Counted from the first letter of the stretch, positions 26,203-34,559 are shown. The stretch: 64,000 nt of DNA from DASRBN01 sp035294305 (GCA_035294305.1 DATGLD010000048.1:496001-560000); one strand, 5' to 3'. Translations and numbers: made by a program. The notes: generated from the sequence alone by a model not told the origin.

Positions 26203-26279
26203 GAAGGCCCTGGTTACCGGTGTTAAGTAGGAGAAACATCATCAAGATTCCTCCTTGCCATCCGAGAACCGGGGCCTTC
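26203..26279 (+). terminator. Stem-loop after the acetate transporter
   Basis: Arms at 26203-26215 and 26266-26279 pair over 13 bp with one wobble, around a 50-nt loop, 25 bp beyond the stop codon. The sequence after it is moderately T-rich. The long loop makes this a less certain terminator. Confidence 0.4.
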
Positions 26280-26384
26280 TTGATTGTTGGTTGTATTTAC
26301 CTTGATGTTGTTTCGCTGAGCGTTCGCGAGCGGCCATTCTTCATTTTGTTCGCCAGCTGGCGCGCTTCTTTTATTAGCTTCGCG

Positions 26385-27146
26385 TTATTTACCTTCGGCA
26401 GTCTCAACCTCGTCCTGAGTTGTTTCACCATGTAAGAGCCAGGCAATGCCGACGGCCACCAGTCCACCCACGACCGGGCCTACCACATAAATCCAGGCAT
26501 TGCTCAATTGAGCGCTTACGAGGTATGGGCCAAGCGACAGAGCAGGGTTCATTGCGGCACCACTGATCGGCCCGGCAAAAAGACCAGCAAGCGCAATTGT
26601 GCCACCCACCGCCAACGCTGCCGTAGGGCCGACCAGGCTATGATTTGTAGCGGTAGCCAGGATCACGGTTATCAGGAAAAAAGTAAGCACTATCTCGAAT
26701 ACAAGCGAAGTCACTATTCCAAAGTGCGGCTCCGGAGCGCCAAGGTGCTTCACAGGGCCGAAAAATGCAAGGAGCAAGAGGGCAGCGAGTATCGCTCCAA
26801 CAAATTGCGCCAACCAGTAAAGGGGCACGCGGCTCCAGCGAAAGTCACCGCGCACAGCAAATGCCAGGGTCACGATCGGATTAAAATGCGCGCCGGATAG
26901 ATTGCCAAAAGCATAGGTCATCGCCATAATGAGCAATCCTGGGGTAACGAAACGAGCTGCGTCACTTACCGCACCATGAGTTACTGTAGCAATAACAGCA
27001 CCTCCGGAGGCTACGAACGTGAGGGCAAAGGTGCCGACCAGTTCTGCTAGCATGCAGCGTTGTAAGTCAAATGGACGTTTTTTATCATCCGCTGTCTTTT
27101 CTCTATTCTTCTGCTCGCCCTGCCGGGACTTTGTCTCGCTTATCAT
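26385..27146 (-). CDS. MIP-family aquaporin or glycerol channel
   Basis: A 253-residue six-helix channel. The two half-helix motifs appear as HFNPIVTLAFAVRGDF (NPI rather than the usual NPA) and GAAMNPALSLGP (NPA). The polar N-terminal tail of about 30 residues precedes the first helix. Residues near the second motif (SLGP) lack the Asp of glycerol facilitators (NPARD), which leans toward water or small neutral solutes. The start ATG at 27146 has AGGAG 6 nt upstream; a TTG two codons earlier is less likely. Its promoter region adjoins the tail of a dead MFS gene on the other strand. Confidence 0.85.
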   Translation of the reverse strand: MISETKSRQGEQKNREKTADDKKRPFDLQRCMLAELVGTFALTFVASGGAVIATVTHGAVSDAARFVTPGLLIMAMTYAFGNLSGAHFNPIVTLAFAVRGDFRWSRVPLYWLAQFVGAILAALLLLAFFGPVKHLGAPEPHFGIVTSLVFEIVLTFFLITVILATATNHSLVGPTAALAVGGTIALAGLFAGPISGAAMNPALSLGPYLVSAQLSNAWIYVVGPVVGGLVAVGIAWLLHGETTQDEVETAEGK

Positions 27147-27204
27147 TGGCAACTCCTGTCTGTCATTCTGCTACCGCAAGAGAGGGCGGTGCCGGAATGC
27201 CTCT

Positions 27205-27402
27205 ATAGGAGCTTTTCTGTTTCCTTTATTGCTCAGCAATGCAGCCTTCAAATTGCCCGGAGCCATGAGCATTGCTGCCCTGATGGCTCTCGCGGGCTTC
27301 GCGCTAACCTTCGTGCTGCCGGAACCAGATCATAAGTCACTGGAGACGATTCAGAAGGAAGGCGAACAGGAAGATCAACAGGCCGGTGTGAAAGCGAGTT
27401 GA
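27205..27402 (+). pseudogene. C-terminal remnant of an MFS transporter
   Basis: Sixty-five codons reading IGAFLFPLLLSNAAFKLPG then SIAALMALAGFALTFVLPEP and a Lys/Ser/Leu-Glu tail match the last helix and C-terminus of MFS metabolite:proton symporters of the phosphate (PHS) type. Upstream in this frame is unrelated sequence, and no start or ribosome site is present. The rest of the gene is gone, apparently replaced by the aquaporin gene or lost by deletion. Confidence 0.7.
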
Positions 27403-27413
27403 GGAAACTCTCC

Positions 27414-27508
27414 AGGGCGACCACAAAGGTACGTGTAGGTTGCCAGATAAGTTCGCCGAAACGGGGAGATAGGCGTCATGAGTAGAAATTGGCGAATGTA
27501 TGGGTCAA
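27414..27508. repeat. Decayed repeat, left of the VOC gene
   Basis: Contains AGGGCGACCACAAAGGTACG at 27414 and a segment beginning ATGAGTAGAAATTGGCGAAT near 27479. Both have close counterparts on the other side of the VOC gene (28133-28235). The order of the two blocks is swapped between the sides. No coding content. Confidence 0.45.
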
Positions 27509-27527
27509 CCCCTTTTACGTCCGTGTC

Positions 27528-27576
27528 CTCGGCTGAGTCGCCGTGATCCACATGCAAGCGCGGCGACTCAGCCGAG
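27528..27576 (-). terminator. 16-bp perfect stem-loop overlapping a stop codon
   Basis: Arms 27528-27543 and 27561-27576 are perfectly complementary with a 17-nt loop. The right arm contains the last two sense codons and the TGA of the minus-strand VOC gene, so the transcript's own 3' coding end forms the stem. Confidence 0.7.
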
Positions 27577-28008
27577 TTCTTGGGCCAGCCCAATGAGCAG
27601 TCCTTCCGGTCCGCGGATGTAGCAGAGCCGATATGCCTCCTGGTACTGAACTACTTCGCTGCTGACAAGCACTGCGCCGTGCTTGCGAAGCCGGGCGAGC
27701 GTATCATCGATGTCGTCCACAGCAAACATGACGCGTAAGTAGCCGAGCGCGTTAACCGGGGCATTCCGGTGATCAGCGACCACAGCAGGCGTGATCAATC
27801 GCGAGAGTTCGAGCCGGCTGTGGCCGTCTGGTGTGCGCATCATGGCGATCTCAACGCGCTGGTCGCCCAGTCCCGTGACGCGCCCTGCCCACTCGCCTTC
27901 TACCATGGCTCGCCCTTCGAGCTCAAGGCCGAGCTCAGCGAAAAAAGAGATAGCTGCATCGAGGGATTCCACCACGATGCCGACGTTGTCCATTCGTTTA
28001 AGCGCCAT
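27568..28008 (-). CDS. VOC-superfamily protein
   Basis: A 146-residue glyoxalase/dioxygenase-fold protein. KRMDNVGIVVESLDAAISFFAELGLELEGRA opens the first module, and GALGYLRVMFAVDDIDDTL-type sequence (LGYLRVMFAVDDIDDTLARL) opens the second; the end RLCYIRGPEGLLIGLAQELG carries the final strand with Glu. The substrate is unknown. No clear ribosome site is seen before the ATG. Flanking decayed repeats and lack of related neighbours hint at insertion as a single-gene cassette, though composition is not strikingly different. Confidence 0.75.
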   Translation of the reverse strand: MALKRMDNVGIVVESLDAAISFFAELGLELEGRAMVEGEWAGRVTGLGDQRVEIAMMRTPDGHSRLELSRLITPAVVADHRNAPVNALGYLRVMFAVDDIDDTLARLRKHGAVLVSSEVVQYQEAYRLCYIRGPEGLLIGLAQELG

Positions 28009-28132
28009 GTGTCCATTCTATCCGGTGTCGTCCGTTCTGTCAATGAACGCAGACCTGGACAACTCGTCGCTGGTCTAGCGTCACGCTCATGCTCTCACCG
28101 GCGATGATCACCCCGCGACTAGCTCTCCCTTA

Positions 28133-28235
28133 TGAGTCAGAAGTGGCGAATTTATGGTCTTACTGAGAGTACGCCCCTACTCTACATCATGCCCAATTGA
28201 TGATCTTAAGGGCGACCACCAGGGTACGCCCTGGA
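28133..28235. repeat. Decayed repeat, right of the VOC gene
   Basis: ATGAGTCAGAAGTGGCGAAT near 28133 and AGGGCGACCACCAGGGTACG near 28209 are related to the blocks at 27479 and 27414. Divergence of several bases per block suggests old copies. No gene is seen in the gap 28009-28253. Confidence 0.45.
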
Positions 28236-28253
28236 TGCATTCCCAGTGAACAG

Positions 28254-29117
28254 CTACTGCCCTTCGAATTCCGCTGCCAGGGGCGCGATTATCTCTTCTG
28301 CTAGCCGATGGGCGATGCCTTCGGGATAGGGCGCGCGCAGGTTGAGGATGATATGGGTTGCGCCTTCGGCGATATAAGGGCGCATGCCGTCAATTGTCTC
28401 GGTCATATTATTATAGTTGACCGGCCATTGGATAGAGCGCTGGATCGTCGAGGGATCGCGCCCAATTTCTTTACAATAGCCGTTCAGGACCTCATTCTTG
28501 TGACGGAATGTTTCGATGCCGCCACCGACAAAGTTCCAGATATCGGCATATTTAGCCACAATGCGCAGGGTCAGTTGCTCCCCACTCCCACCAATGACGA
28601 ACGGTGGGTAGGGCTTCTGGACGGGCTTGGGTTCGCAACGGGCATCTTTGAGTTGATAATACTTGCCATCAAAATTGGCTACGGTCTCCGTCCACAGCAG
28701 TTTGACGACTTCGCAGGCCTCACCCAGGCGGCGGATGCGCTCGCCTGGCTTATAGAGTGGGATACCGTACATGTTGCACTCAAGCTCATTCCAGCCTGCG
28801 CCGATGCCAAAGTCCAGGCGTCCATGCGAAATTTGATCGACGGTCGCGCCTATCTTTGCCAGCACTGCCGGGTGGCGATAAATATTGCCGGTGACCATCA
28901 ATCCAAGGCGCACGCGCTCCGTCCTCGCTGCCAGGGCGCCCAGGAGCGTCCAACCCTCCAGTTGAGGGCCGGTCGGGTCAGAGCCGAGTGGTATGAAGTG
29001 ATCAAACGCCCAGGCATGCTCTAAACTGGGAACAGTATCGGCCTCGAGCCAGACACGCAGAATGTCGTCATAGGTAGTAAACTGGGGCGCGGTCTTGAAT
29101 CCAAAGTTCAGTTTCAC
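28254..29117 (-). CDS. LLM-class F420-dependent oxidoreductase
   Basis: A 287-residue luciferase-like (beta/alpha)8 enzyme. AWAFDHFIPLGSD near residue 37, RVRLGLMVTGNIYRHPAVLAKIGATVDQISHGRLDFGIGAGWNELE near 68-113 and PPFVIGGSGEQLTLRIVAKYADIWN near 170-195 are typical of the F420-binding branch. It transfers hydride between F420 and an unknown substrate. GTG start at 29117 with AGAGAGG 8 nt upstream. It is monocistronic. F420 use, rather than FMN, is inferred from the subfamily and from fgd at 49.4 kb. Confidence 0.8.
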   Translation of the reverse strand: MKLNFGFKTAPQFTTYDDILRVWLEADTVPSLEHAWAFDHFIPLGSDPTGPQLEGWTLLGALAARTERVRLGLMVTGNIYRHPAVLAKIGATVDQISHGRLDFGIGAGWNELECNMYGIPLYKPGERIRRLGEACEVVKLLWTETVANFDGKYYQLKDARCEPKPVQKPYPPFVIGGSGEQLTLRIVAKYADIWNFVGGGIETFRHKNEVLNGYCKEIGRDPSTIQRSIQWPVNYNNMTETIDGMRPYIAEGATHIILNLRAPYPEGIAHRLAEEIIAPLAAEFEGQ

Positions 29118-29224
29118 GTAATTAACCTCTCTTGTTATTGGTTTTGACCGGGAATTACCGGTTTAAGGAAATACCACATTGTATAGTACCATATGTGTTT
29201 CTCCGTGCGGAACACCTCACGTAC

Positions 29225-30169
29225 CTATTTAGCTAACTCGCGCCGGTATGAGATAGCTTCCTGCATAGGAGTGAAGCCAAGTTCGCGATACAATGCGAGT
29301 GTAGACGGGGCATCGCCCCAGGATTCCATTTCAATTCTGGCGGGCGCTTGCGGAAGTAACCATTGGATGGCGGTCAGGAGGAGCGGAACATGGAAGCCCA
29401 TTCCACGATATTCTGGAACGATGCCTGGAGCATCAATGAGGGCGGTTGGCACCCCACGCAGCGATGTGAGGTGTTCGCTCATCTCGGCCCGGCACATTCC
29501 GGCAACCGTTCCACCAGGCGCAAAGAGCAGGAATATGCCCTCTTGAATAAATTGGGGAATCCATTTGCTCAATTCCTCTCGTTCAACATGCCGGTGTCCC
29601 CATAAGCCCTCGTAGCTGCGGTTCATGGCCTCAACGAGGAGGTCCAACCGCCGCACCTGGTCATAGCAGCGAACGGTAAAACCGGAAGGCATTATGGCTA
29701 TAGGAAAGTTGTGGATTTCCGTAACGTCCATCCGGGTATACATTGCCACAGGTTCAAAGCCTTGCGCGCTTAAGAAAGCCCTTGCAGCCGAATTCTGAAC
29801 TGTCGCATAGGCCCGTACATCCTGCGCGCCCTTCTCGTGAGCGCGTTCCAGTAGATGGCGCAAAAGTTGGCTTCCAATGCCTTGTCGTCGCCATTGGGGA
29901 TGAACAGCGATGTGGATATCGGCATGCTCATCTTCAGGTCCCTGAAAAACTACTCCGTAGCCAATGAGCGCATCGCCGCCAGAAGAGAACACTACCCGGC
30001 GATCAAGTTCGGGGTCATGTCCGGGCCACGCTAATTGCTCCCGCAGCATGGTCTCGCTCACATCCTCTCCATCCTGGTCCGCCTGTTTGACGGTTTGCAG
30101 GAGCGTTACAAGCGCGGCAAAGTCTCGCTGCGTATCAAAGTTACGATACGTGAATATGCTTGAGTTCAT
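29225..30169 (-). CDS. Tandem GNAT-domain acetyltransferase
   Basis: A 314-residue protein with two GCN5-related domains. The first has the acetyl-CoA loop IAVHPQWRRQGIGSQLLRHLLERA near residues 107-130; the second has a weaker one in GIVPEYRGMGFHVPLLLTAIQWL near 250-272. Two-domain GNATs include mycothiol synthase and several antibiotic or peptide acetyltransferases, but no diagnostic match is seen. ATG at 30169 is chosen over a TTG three codons earlier that sits on top of the GGGAG motif. Monocistronic, divergent from the small ORF and KARI-like gene. Confidence 0.8.
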   Translation of the reverse strand: MNSSIFTYRNFDTQRDFAALVTLLQTVKQADQDGEDVSETMLREQLAWPGHDPELDRRVVFSSGGDALIGYGVVFQGPEDEHADIHIAVHPQWRRQGIGSQLLRHLLERAHEKGAQDVRAYATVQNSAARAFLSAQGFEPVAMYTRMDVTEIHNFPIAIMPSGFTVRCYDQVRRLDLLVEAMNRSYEGLWGHRHVEREELSKWIPQFIQEGIFLLFAPGGTVAGMCRAEMSEHLTSLRGVPTALIDAPGIVPEYRGMGFHVPLLLTAIQWLLPQAPARIEMESWGDAPSTLALYRELGFTPMQEAISYRRELAK

Positions 30170-30259
30170 GATTGACAAGTCTCCCTGATCTTATCGTGCT
30201 TTTTTGAGCTAAGAGATGTTTCTTCATTTAATTGTATAATACGGAACAGGAAGTGAGGC

Positions 30260-30379
30260 ATGACTATGCTAGAGATGTTCCCAGTAGAAGAACTTCTACA
30301 CGAGTATGACCTCACTATTGAGAACATGCAGGCGGTCTTCACCTATGCGGCCAGACAAATGGAACTTGATAGACAATGA
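30260..30379 (+). CDS. 39-residue DUF433-like fragment
   Basis: The frame reads PVEELLHEYDLTIENMQAVF then TYAARQMELD, resembling the C-terminal helix-turn-helix of DUF433 antitoxin-like proteins (pattern LL..Y.L(T)xE(D/N)hxAxhxYAA). Full DUF433 proteins are about 75 residues, so the N-terminal strand half is missing. AGGAAGTGAGG precedes either of two close ATG codons. It ends 23 bp before the KARI-like gene. It could be a relic of a toxin-antitoxin gene or a short expressed peptide; no toxin is adjacent. Confidence 0.4.
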   Translation: MTMLEMFPVEELLHEYDLTIENMQAVFTYAARQMELDRQ

Positions 30380-30402
30380 TTGATTTCAGGAGATAGAGCA
30401 GT

Positions 30403-31398
30403 ATGAGCGCAAAGATATACTACGATAAAGACGCGGACCTTTCCATCGTCCAATCAAAGCGGCTGGCCTTTATTGGTTATGGCAATCAGGGAGCGGCACA
30501 GTCCAAAAATCTGCGCGACAGCGGAGTTGCGGAGATGGTGATCGGCAATCGCGAGGATGTGTATAAGAAAGCAGCTATCAATGATGGTTTTCGCGTGGTT
30601 TCAATTCCTGAAGCCGCGGCGTGGGGTGATGTAGTTTTTCTGCTGATCCCGGATGAGGAGCAGCCACAGGTTTTTCGCGAGCAGATCGCGCCCCACCTGC
30701 GGCAGGGTTCAACGCTGGTCGTCGCTTCAGGCTACAATGTGGCTTTCAAACTGTTCGACCAGCCCGGTGCTATCGATATCGTCATGGTTGCGCCGCGCAT
30801 GATCGGAGCCGGCGTGCGCGAACGGTATTTGCGAGGAGAACCTTATCCTTGCTTCATCTCGGTTGAGCAGGATGCCAGCGGCAATGCTCTGCGCCTGGCT
30901 TTGTCGATTGCGCGAGGCATCGGCGCGACCCGTGGCGGCGCGATACAATCCTCGGCCCGTGAAGAGGCGGCGCTAGACCTCTTCAGCGAGCAAGCGATCT
31001 GGCCGGTAATTATGGCGACGTTCCGTGCGGCTTATGATGTATTGCACGCGGCAGGATTCAGCGATGAGGCTATTCTCTACGAAATGTATCTGTCGGGAGA
31101 ACCTGCCGAAGTTTTCGAGCGCATCGCGGAACAGGGCCTATTCAAGCAACTCACATTGCATTCACACACCAGCCAGTATGGCCAATTGCGCGCGCTTCTA
31201 GGAGATAACGGTTCATGGCTATACGAAAGATTTAAGCGGGTGCTAGAAGACGATATTTTGTCCGGCAAATTTGCGCAGGAATGGTCGGATGTACAGGCAA
31301 AAGGGTTGGAGCGGCTGGAGCAGATGCGGGCGCAAGCGCTTGGGAGTTCGCTGGGACGGGCTGAAGCAGGCGTGAGGGGAGAGGATCAGGATGAATAA
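30403..31398 (+). CDS. Ketol-acid reductoisomerase-like protein lacking key catalytic residues
   Basis: A 331-residue protein of class I KARI length and order. The NAD(P) loop AFIGYGNQGAAQSKNLRDSG is at about residues 22-41. The C-terminal knotted domain keeps DLFSEQAIWP (Mg-ligand Asp and first Glu) and the SHTSQYG segment. However, the canonical AHGFN His is replaced (ASGYN), the PK(G/x)PG lysine region reads APRMIGAGVR, and the second Glu of the YFECLHE motif is Ser (YEMYLS). KARI converts acetolactate to dihydroxyisovalerate in branched-chain amino acid synthesis; these changes argue for a different or lost activity. No other ilv gene is nearby. Ribosome site AGGAGAT precedes the ATG. Confidence 0.75.
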   Translation: MSAKIYYDKDADLSIVQSKRLAFIGYGNQGAAQSKNLRDSGVAEMVIGNREDVYKKAAINDGFRVVSIPEAAAWGDVVFLLIPDEEQPQVFREQIAPHLRQGSTLVVASGYNVAFKLFDQPGAIDIVMVAPRMIGAGVRERYLRGEPYPCFISVEQDASGNALRLALSIARGIGATRGGAIQSSAREEAALDLFSEQAIWPVIMATFRAAYDVLHAAGFSDEAILYEMYLSGEPAEVFERIAEQGLFKQLTLHSHTSQYGQLRALLGDNGSWLYERFKRVLEDDILSGKFAQEWSDVQAKGLERLEQMRAQALGSSLGRAEAGVRGEDQDE

Positions 31399-31425
31399 TG
31401 AGGACCTATAATTTTTCATATGGCG

Positions 31426-31971
31426 TCACTCCGCTGTCCCAGAAATGGCTTCCCACTCCTGCTTGCTGATGGCATAGAGATGGCGCATGGCCCAGTTGCC
31501 TTCGAAGTCGGCGTTGTAGGATGTTTCTTCATAGGTCATCCCACTCTTCTCCATTACCCGGGCAGAAGCGGTATTCGGTGTTTCGCATTCGGCGAAAATT
31601 CGCTGTGTACCTAGATATGAGAACTCGTAGGCAAAGATTGCGCGCGCTGCTTCGGGCATGTATCCTTGTCCCCAGAAACGGCGGTCGAGTGCGTAGCCGC
31701 ACCCTCGTTCATGGCGAGGACCGCCGATGAAAAACCAGCCGATGAGCATTCCATTGCTTCGTAAAGTGATCGCCCAGTTGTATCCCTCACGTTTTTGCTT
31801 TCCTGCGTCCTGAACGAGTCGCGCGAACCATTGAGAGCGCTTCACCTCGTCCCAGGAAGCAAAGTGCATAAAGCGCGTCACTTCTGGATCGGAGATGATG
31901 GCATGGAGCGCATCCCAATCCTCCACGCGGAAGTCACGCAGGATAAGACGCTCTGTTTCAAGAGTTGGCAT
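31426..31971 (-). CDS. RimJ/RimL-type GNAT acetyltransferase, last gene of the pyr operon
   Basis: A 181-residue GNAT. ETERLILRDFRVEDWDALHAI opens the RimJ/RimL-like fold, RGCGYALDRRFWGQGYMPEAARAI near residues 88-110 is the acetyl-CoA loop, and AECETPNTASARVMEKSGM is the typical third motif. Family members acetylate ribosomal protein N-termini or small amines. The ATG is only 3 bp after the pyrF stop, with AGGTG before it, so it is very likely co-transcribed with the pyr genes, though no pyrimidine role is known. Confidence 0.8.
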   Translation of the reverse strand: MPTLETERLILRDFRVEDWDALHAIISDPEVTRFMHFASWDEVKRSQWFARLVQDAGKQKREGYNWAITLRSNGMLIGWFFIGGPRHERGCGYALDRRFWGQGYMPEAARAIFAYEFSYLGTQRIFAECETPNTASARVMEKSGMTYEETSYNADFEGNWAMRHLYAISKQEWEAISGTAE

Positions 31972-31974
31972 GCT

Positions 31975-32829
31975 TCACCTGTACCTGTTTATTTGCGCTC
32001 TCAGTTCCTCAGTCGCCTTGCGAGCGGCCTGCGCGAAATTGTCATCTTTTGAGGCGAAGATGATGCCGCGTGATGAGCTGATGATCATACCCCAGCCACG
32101 GCTATCTTTACCGGCGTCGACGGTCGCGGCAACCTCGCCGCCCTGAGCGCCGATTCCCGGGATGAGGATGGGCATATCTCCGATGATGGAGCGTACTTTT
32201 CTCAACTCGGCTGGATAGGTTGCGCCGACGACGACGGCACAGTTTCCGCCAGCGTTCCAGGTTTGGGCGACATGGCGGGCTACTACCTGGTAGAGCGGTT
32301 CCTGGGAGTCGCCTACGGGCAGGTCTTGAAATTCTCCAGCGCCAGAATTGGATGTTTTGACGAGGACAATGATGCCTTTTTCTTTGCGAGCAAGGAATGG
32401 AGCGAGAGCTTCTTTACCGAGATATGGATGGACGGTAATTGCATCGACGCCGATGAGATCAAATGCCGCTTCTACATATCCTACATTGGTGCTGCCGATA
32501 TCGGCCCGTTTTGCGTCCAGGATCACCGGAATATGATGATAGCTTTCTCGAATGTAATGTACTGTATGGATCAAGGCTTGAAATCCTTCCCTGCCCTGCG
32601 CTTCGTAGAAGGCTGCATTCGGTTTATAGGCGCAAACAAGGTCATGCGTGGCGTCGATGATTTCGCGGTTGAAGGCAAAGATGGCTTCTTCGACGGCGCG
32701 GTTGCTTTTTATCTTTGCGGGAAGCTGTTCGTAGGCAGAATCCAGGCCGACACAGATGAAATTGTCCTGCTTCCAGCAGTATTTCAGCTTTGCGATAAAG
32801 GTGGATGGAGTCGAATGTTGTGTCGTCAT
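31975..32829 (-). CDS. pyrF: Orotidine-5'-phosphate decarboxylase (type 2)
   Basis: A 284-residue OMP decarboxylase of the longer actinobacterial/Chloroflexi type. The active-site array VILDAKRADIGSTNVGYVEAAFD near residues 96-118 has the Asp-x-Lys-x-x-Asp set, DNFICVGLDS near 17 is the first strand, and ILIPGIGAQGGEVAATVDAG near 222-241 is the phosphate loop. It decarboxylates OMP to UMP, the last step of the pathway. Starts 10 bp after pyrE, with AAGGA upstream. Confidence 0.95.
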   Translation of the reverse strand: MTTQHSTPSTFIAKLKYCWKQDNFICVGLDSAYEQLPAKIKSNRAVEEAIFAFNREIIDATHDLVCAYKPNAAFYEAQGREGFQALIHTVHYIRESYHHIPVILDAKRADIGSTNVGYVEAAFDLIGVDAITVHPYLGKEALAPFLARKEKGIIVLVKTSNSGAGEFQDLPVGDSQEPLYQVVARHVAQTWNAGGNCAVVVGATYPAELRKVRSIIGDMPILIPGIGAQGGEVAATVDAGKDSRGWGMIISSSRGIIFASKDDNFAQAARKATEELRAQINRYR

Positions 32830-32839
32830 ACTATTTTCC

Positions 32840-33484
32840 TTATCTGGCTTGCTGCCGCGCTAGAAAGGCTCTTCCCTTGCCTAGGTCGGTGTTGACCGGC
32901 ACCTGTTGCCGGCAAAAGGGGCATTCTTCTTCGGCAAACGTTTCAAGGGTGATAGAAACGAGTGTGTGAATGGGAACATTGCCCACGTCTTCGGGCTGGA
33001 CGCTGCCACGATTACAAAGGGCACTCAGACCGATGACGTTGCCATCATGTTGGCGCACAAGCTCGATTACCTGGCGAGCGGAGCCGCCTGTTGTGAGCAC
33101 ATCTTCGACGACCAGGATATTTTTGCCGGAGATGTATTTGTCGTAGCCGCGATGAAAGGAGAATGTTTTATGCAGGCCATCGCCATCCTTTTCGGCGTAG
33201 ATGGCCAGCGTTTCACCCGACGAACGGCGGGCATTGAGATGATGAGCCGTCCACTGCGCGAGGACTATTCCGCCCAACACCGGCCCTACAACAGCATCAA
33301 TGGCATCCGCTTCATAGGGCTGAGCCATCAACTGGCAGAGCTGCGCTATTGTCTCAGTGTGCAGGTAGAGGGCGTCTTTGTTGATGTAAACGGAGCTATG
33401 CCGGCCTGAGCTATAGACGAAATGGCTGTCGCTGATAATAGCACCAGCATTGACGAATAGCTGCATGATTGATGGGTCGTTCAT
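32840..33484 (-). CDS. pyrE: Orotate phosphoribosyltransferase
   Basis: A 214-residue type I phosphoribosyltransferase. HFVYSSGRHSSVYINKDALY near residues 22-41 is the orotate-binding start, AVVGPVLGGIVLAQ near 64 follows, and the PRPP loop is ILVVEDVLTTGGSARQVIELV near 124-144. It makes OMP from orotate and PRPP. A C-terminal extension carries a CPFCRQQ pair. Its ATG overlaps the pyrD stop as ATGA, so the two are translationally coupled. Confidence 0.95.
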   Translation of the reverse strand: MNDPSIMQLFVNAGAIISDSHFVYSSGRHSSVYINKDALYLHTETIAQLCQLMAQPYEADAIDAVVGPVLGGIVLAQWTAHHLNARRSSGETLAIYAEKDGDGLHKTFSFHRGYDKYISGKNILVVEDVLTTGGSARQVIELVRQHDGNVIGLSALCNRGSVQPEDVGNVPIHTLVSITLETFAEEECPFCRQQVPVNTDLGKGRAFLARQQAR

Positions 33485-34545
33485 TGACTTAAATCTCCTT
33501 TAGCGGCCAACCTCTTATTTATCTGCTTTACGATTCCGGGTCCCTCGTAGATAAAGCTGGTATAGATTTGAATTAAGCTTGCGCCTGCGTCAAACATGCG
33601 TTGAGCATCAATGGGGCCGGAGATGCCGCCAACGCCGATGATAGGTATCAGGCCCTCCAGGCGCTTGCAGAGATATTGCACAATCGCAAGCGAGCGTGAA
33701 AAGAGCGGGCGCCCGCTCAGTCCGCCGGTCTCGGACGTATTCCTGCACAATCCTGCGCGTGAAAGCGTGGTGTTGCTAGCGATAATACCACGAATCTGGC
33801 AGCGCAGGCAGACCTCAATTGCATCATCTATCTGGCTCTCTGTCAGATCGGGCGATATTTTCACGAGTACCGGTTTAGCTGTATCCTTGCCAGACCGGCT
33901 TGCGAAAACTTCTGCTTCCTGGACGATTGCTCGCAGCAGATGCTCTAATGGTTCTTTTTCCTGTAGTTTGCGCAGGCCGGGCGTGTTGGGTGAGCTGACA
34001 TTAATGGTAAAGAAATCGGCAAAGTCATGCAGCTTGCGCAGCGAATAGAGATAATCTTCCACGGCTTCCTCTTGAGGAGTGATTTTTGATTTCCCGATGC
34101 TCCAGCCAATCGGAATGATGGGTCTGGGGAGCCGGGACAGTCTTTCAGAAATCTCATCGGCTCCATCGTTTGGAAAGCCCATGCGGTTTATAAACGCGTT
34201 ATCCTGCGGCAGGCGAAAGATGCGCGGCCTGTCATTTCCCGGTTGCCGGTAGCGCGTCACCGTACCGGCTTCGAGAAAGCCAAAGCCGAGCGCAGCCAGG
34301 GCGGGAAGCGCAAGCCCATTTTTGTCAAATCCCCCGGCGAGCCCAACCGGATTCGGGAAGCGTATCCCGAAGATGGTTCTTTCCAATGAAGGCGACTGGT
34401 AAGCATTAGCCACTGTGAGCATTTTGAGCAATACTGGGTAGCGAGACACAAGTGCGAGCATGTTCATGACCTGGTGGTGGGCAATTTCGGGGTCGTGAGC
34501 AGACGCGCGAAAGAATGCGGGGCGGATGAGTGGTTTGTAGAACAT
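33481..34545 (-). CDS. pyrD: Dihydroorotate dehydrogenase (quinone), class 2
   Basis: A 354-residue FMN enzyme from the ATG at 34545, 15 bp after the pyrC stop; a longer frame would run back into pyrC. FYKPLIRPAFFRASAHDPEIAHH is the N-terminal helical membrane-association region of class 2. NPVGLAGGFDKNG is near residues 62-74, FFTINVSSPNTPGLR near 190 carries the catalytic Ser, and GVGGISGPIDAQRMFDAGASLIQIYTSF is the FMN phosphate loop. It oxidises dihydroorotate using menaquinone or ubiquinone at the membrane. Confidence 0.95.
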   Translation of the reverse strand: MFYKPLIRPAFFRASAHDPEIAHHQVMNMLALVSRYPVLLKMLTVANAYQSPSLERTIFGIRFPNPVGLAGGFDKNGLALPALAALGFGFLEAGTVTRYRQPGNDRPRIFRLPQDNAFINRMGFPNDGADEISERLSRLPRPIIPIGWSIGKSKITPQEEAVEDYLYSLRKLHDFADFFTINVSSPNTPGLRKLQEKEPLEHLLRAIVQEAEVFASRSGKDTAKPVLVKISPDLTESQIDDAIEVCLRCQIRGIIASNTTLSRAGLCRNTSETGGLSGRPLFSRSLAIVQYLCKRLEGLIPIIGVGGISGPIDAQRMFDAGASLIQIYTSFIYEGPGIVKQINKRLAAKGDLSQ

Positions 34546-34559
34546 CAATCTTTTTTCCC

